Part shown: in pieces, positions 61,612 to 64,000 of the stretch
Layout: each line of letters starts with the position of its first letter
Position numbering within the stretch: position 1 is the stretch's first letter
Assembly (NCBI RefSeq): GCF_000720175.1
Contig: NZ_JOIX01000057.1
Coordinates: forward strand, 1 to 64,000
DNA: 64,000 nt
Source: Streptomyces sp. NRRL S-337
GTDB lineage: Bacteria > Actinomycetota > Actinomycetes > Streptomycetales > Streptomycetaceae
Direction: 5' to 3'
Program-made: the position numbers and the translations under genes
The notes under the pieces: generated by a model
The model's input: only the letters and a program-made list of their open reading frames with translations
What the model was told of the DNA's origin: nothing
Databases searched by the model: none

Positions 61612-62856
61612 ATGAAGTTCCTCCTCTTCATCACCCCCACCGTCCCCGCCACCTTCGAGGAGCGCGAGCGCCTGCGCCCCATCGGCCGCAACAACGAGAA
61701 GTACCAGGAGATGCTCACCGAGGTCCGCGAGATCGCCCAGCTCGCGGACGAGATCGGCTTCGACGTCCTCTCCACCACCGAACACCACTTCCACTCAGAG
61801 GGCTTCGAGCTCTCCGTCGCCCCGCTGCTGCTCTACGCGGACCTCGCCGCCCGCACCGAGCGCATCAAGTTCAGCCCGCTCGGCCTCGTACTGCCCTCCT
61901 GGGACCCGCTGCGCGTCGCCGAGGAGTTGGCGATGCTGGACCACCTCACCAAGGGGCGCATCTACGCCGGATTCGCCCGCGGCTTCCAGGACCGCTGGCT
62001 CAACGTGATGGGGCAGCACACCCGCGTACGCGGCGCCCCGATGGACGGCTCGGCGACCGACGATCACAACCGCAGCGTGTACGAGGAGTACATGAAGATC
62101 GTCAAGATGGCCTGGACGCAGGAGACGATCGACTACAACGGCCAGTACTACCAGGTGCCCTTCCCTTACGAGCAGGGCATCACCCGCTGGCCGGCCCAGG
62201 AGTGGACCAAGAAGTACGGCGCCCCCGGCGAGCTGGACGAGAACGGCGTCATCCGCCGTGTCTCGGTCGTCCCGGCCCCCTACCAGCAGCCGCACCCGCC
62301 GCTGATGCAGCCGTTCTCCCTCAGTGAGAAGACCATCCGCTACACCGCCCGCGAGAACATCACGCCCTGGATCCTCGGCCCGCGGCCCGAGAAGTTCGTC
62401 GACCTGTGTCGCGCCTACCAGCAGACCGCCGCCGAGCACGGCCGCGACCTGAAGCTGGGCGAGGGTGTCGGCGCCATGCGTTCCCTCCACTTCGCGGACA
62501 CGCCGGAGGAGCTGTACGACATCACCGAACGCACCACCTACGCCGCCTTCAACGAGTACCTCGGCGACTTCGGCTTCTGGGAGGCGTTCCGGCTGGCCGA
62601 CGACGACGAGAAGTACCCCGGCCAGATGCTGCCGAAGAGCGAATGGACCGTACAGCGGATGTTCGACTCGCGGTACGCGCTCGGCGGTACCCCCGAGCAG
62701 GTCCGCAGTCAGGTCGCCGAGGTCGCCTCCTGCTACGGCAACGACGGCGAACTGAGCTGGTTCGGCCTGTACGTGGAGCAGGGGCTGATGCCGCTGGAGG
62801 AGACGAAGAAGCAGCTGCGGCTCTTCGGCGAGCACGTCATCTCCCACTACCGCTGA
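61612..62856 (+). CDS. Luciferase-like (LLM) flavin monooxygenase
   Basis: A 414-residue bacterial-luciferase-like TIM barrel: MKFLLFITPTVPAT start, DEIGFDVLSTTEHHFHSEGFELSVAPLLLYADLAARTERIKFSPLGLVLPSWDPLRVAEELAMLDHLTKGR is the classic LLM pattern, with ARGFQDRW and the C-terminal GTPEQVRSQV. It probably needs reduced flavin from a separate reductase. In this operon it may oxidise the aldehyde or the halogenated ring, or insert oxygen. AGGGAAAG precedes the ATG. It could also be F420-dependent. Confidence 0.86.
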   Translation: MKFLLFITPTVPATFEERERLRPIGRNNEKYQEMLTEVREIAQLADEIGFDVLSTTEHHFHSEGFELSVAPLLLYADLAARTERIKFSPLGLVLPSWDPLRVAEELAMLDHLTKGRIYAGFARGFQDRWLNVMGQHTRVRGAPMDGSATDDHNRSVYEEYMKIVKMAWTQETIDYNGQYYQVPFPYEQGITRWPAQEWTKKYGAPGELDENGVIRRVSVVPAPYQQPHPPLMQPFSLSEKTIRYTARENITPWILGPRPEKFVDLCRAYQQTAAEHGRDLKLGEGVGAMRSLHFADTPEELYDITERTTYAAFNEYLGDFGFWEAFRLADDDEKYPGQMLPKSEWTVQRMFDSRYALGGTPEQVRSQVAEVASCYGNDGELSWFGLYVEQGLMPLEETKKQLRLFGEHVISHYR

Positions 62857-62883
62857 TCCTCCCGCCTCCCTGAAGGGCCCGCC

Positions 62884-64000
62884 CATGGACTTCTCCTGGA
62901 CCGACCGCCAGCAGGCCGTGTACGACAGTGTGCTGGCCGGCGCCCGCGCACTCGGCGGCACCGCTTCGTGCACGCCCGCCGCCGTCCGCGACCACTGGCG
63001 CGCCTGTGCCGAGCTCGGCCTCACCGGCCTGTCGGTTCCCGAAGAACTGGGCGGGCGCGGGTACGACGCCGTGACCACCGCTCGCGCCGTTGAGGCGGCC
63101 GGGCGCGGCTGCCCGGACATGGGCCTGCTGTTCTCCGTGCTGGCCCATCTCTTCGCCACGGTCATGCCGATCGCCGAGCACGGCCATGACGCCCTGCGCG
63201 AGGAGCTCGTACCGCGCCTGGCCGACGGCACCGCGATCGGCGCCAACGCGATCACCGAGGAGGGGGCCGGCTCGGACGTCACCGCCCTGCGCACCACGGC
63301 CGAGCGGCACGGCGACCACTACCTCCTCAACGGCACCAAGTCCTTCGTCAGCAACGCCCCCGTCGCCGATCTCCTGCTCGTCTACGCGGTCACCGACCCG
63401 GCGTTCGGCTTCCTCGGCGTCACCTGCTTCGCCGTCGACCGCGACACCCCCGGCGTCACCGTCGGCGACCCCTTCGACAAGCCGGCCCTCACCACCTGCC
63501 CGGCAGCCACCGTCACCTTCACCGACGCGCCCGTGCCCGCCACCCGCGTCGTCGGACGGCCGGGGCAGGGCGCCGCCCTCTTCCAGTCCTCCATGCGCTG
63601 GGAGCGCAGCTGCCTGTTCGCCGCGTACCTGGGACAGATGTCCCGCCTCATCGAGGAGTCCGTCCAACACGCCGCGGCCCGCGAGCAGTTCGGGCAACCC
63701 CTCGCCGCCCACCAGGCCGTCGCCCACCGCATCGCGGACATGAAGCTCCGCCTGGAGACCGCCCGGCTCCTGCTCTACCGCACCTGCTGGCTCCTGGACC
63801 GCGGCGAGCACACCCCGCTCGACATCGCACTGAGCAAGCTCCACACCGCCGAGAGCGCCATCCAGACCGCCCTCGACGCCACGCAGCTCTTCGGCGGCTC
63901 GTCCTTCTCCACCCGTACGGACATCGCGCGCGCCCTGAGCGACGCGCTGCCGGCCCGTACCTTCTCCGGCACCTCCGACATCCAGCGCGAGCTGATCGCC
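62884..64000 (+). CDS. Acyl-CoA dehydrogenase-like flavoprotein (partial)
   Basis: At least 372 residues, cut by the window edge. ACAD signatures are AITEEGAGSDVTALRTTAERHGDHYLLNGTK and RTFSGTSDIQREL. The usual Glu of YEGT (medium-chain position) is Ser here, but E240 in MRWERSCLFAAYLGQM is at the place used as catalytic base by isovaleryl- and long-chain enzymes. In carrier-protein clusters this family oxidises acyl- or aminoacyl-thioesters, e.g. prolyl- to pyrrolyl-carrier. The ATG is 27 bp after the monooxygenase. The product may supply unsaturation to the halogenated moiety. Confidence 0.84.

Noticed and set aside
59006..62856. True bacterial bioluminescence (lux) operon
   Set aside because: There is only one LuxA-like subunit, no LuxB or LuxD/LuxG genes, and the context is halogenases and a carrier protein; the resemblance is to the logic, not the system.

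Overview
The window is high-GC actinobacterial DNA, most likely a Streptomyces chromosome. The reasons are the strong third-position G/C bias, frequent GTG starts and 4-nt start/stop overlaps, a sortase-E type LAXTG protein, a gluABCD-type glutamate uptake operon, small Streptomyces-typical families (DUF6243, DUF6278) and a large specialised-metabolism locus. Identification rests on recognising protein families by eye; no database search was run.

Region 1 (1-20.5 kb) is mostly catabolic and housekeeping. It holds a beta-ureidopropionase/aminotransferase pair of the pyrimidine-degradation type, a MarR/MFS drug-export pair with a clear palindromic operator, an isochorismatase-like hydrolase, an amidase, a ChaA-type antiporter, a Tat-exported polysaccharide deacetylase, an SDR, two methyltransferases, an ATP-dependent DNA ligase, a glutathionyl-hydroquinone-reductase-like protein and a MocR/hydrolase divergent pair with three operator-like repeats spaced exactly 23 bp. 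Region 2 (18.8-24 kb) is decayed. It has a frameshifted dimethylglycine-dehydrogenase-like pseudogene and two pieces of an IS5-type transposase that flank, in the right order and orientation, a 2.1 kb segment carrying an LAXTG wall-anchored protein and a related secreted protein.

Region 3 (24-36.7 kb) contains a secreted S15/CocE-type hydrolase, the gluABCD operon, an SGNH lipase/esterase, exonuclease III, an MBL-fold protein and a fused PcaD-PcaC (pcaL) gene, with many short tandem repeats between genes, including a 30-bp minisatellite. Region 4 (36.6-41.4 kb) is a rearranged island bounded by a 383-bp imperfect direct duplication of the pcaL 5' region. Inside are a beta-family protein truncated exactly at the duplication edge, a DUF6243 gene, an MFS pseudogene and a PIG-L deacetylase with a replaced C-terminus; a sulfatase-like pseudogene lies just outside the second copy.

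Region 5 (41.7 kb to the right edge) looks like one large specialised-metabolism locus in three transcriptional blocks. Block one (leftward, 48.6 to 41.7 kb) is tightly overlapped: a DRE-TIM aldolase, an alpha/beta-hydrolase-fold protein with no catalytic triad, an isopropylmalate-dehydrogenase/CinA fusion, an RraA-like aldolase/decarboxylase, a DUF6282 protein and a CPA2 antiporter. Block two (leftward, 56.4 to 49 kb) has a flavin halogenase, an AAHS-like MFS, a 4-oxalocrotonate tautomerase, an FAD-dependent reductase/dehydrogenase, a Bcr/CflA-like exporter and a LysR regulator. Block three (rightward, 56.6 kb onward) has an acyl carrier protein, a second halogenase, a type II thioesterase, an EhpF/LuxE-like adenylate-forming enzyme, an EhpG/LuxC-like reductase, a LuxA-like monooxygenase and an acyl-CoA dehydrogenase that runs off the window. 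Blocks two and three diverge from a 221-bp region with a perfect 9-bp-arm palindrome fitting a LysR T-N11-A box. I infer a pathway that builds or trims an oxidised acid, loads it on the carrier protein, halogenates it (probably twice), reduces the carboxyl group and oxidises it further. The product is not identifiable from sequence alone.
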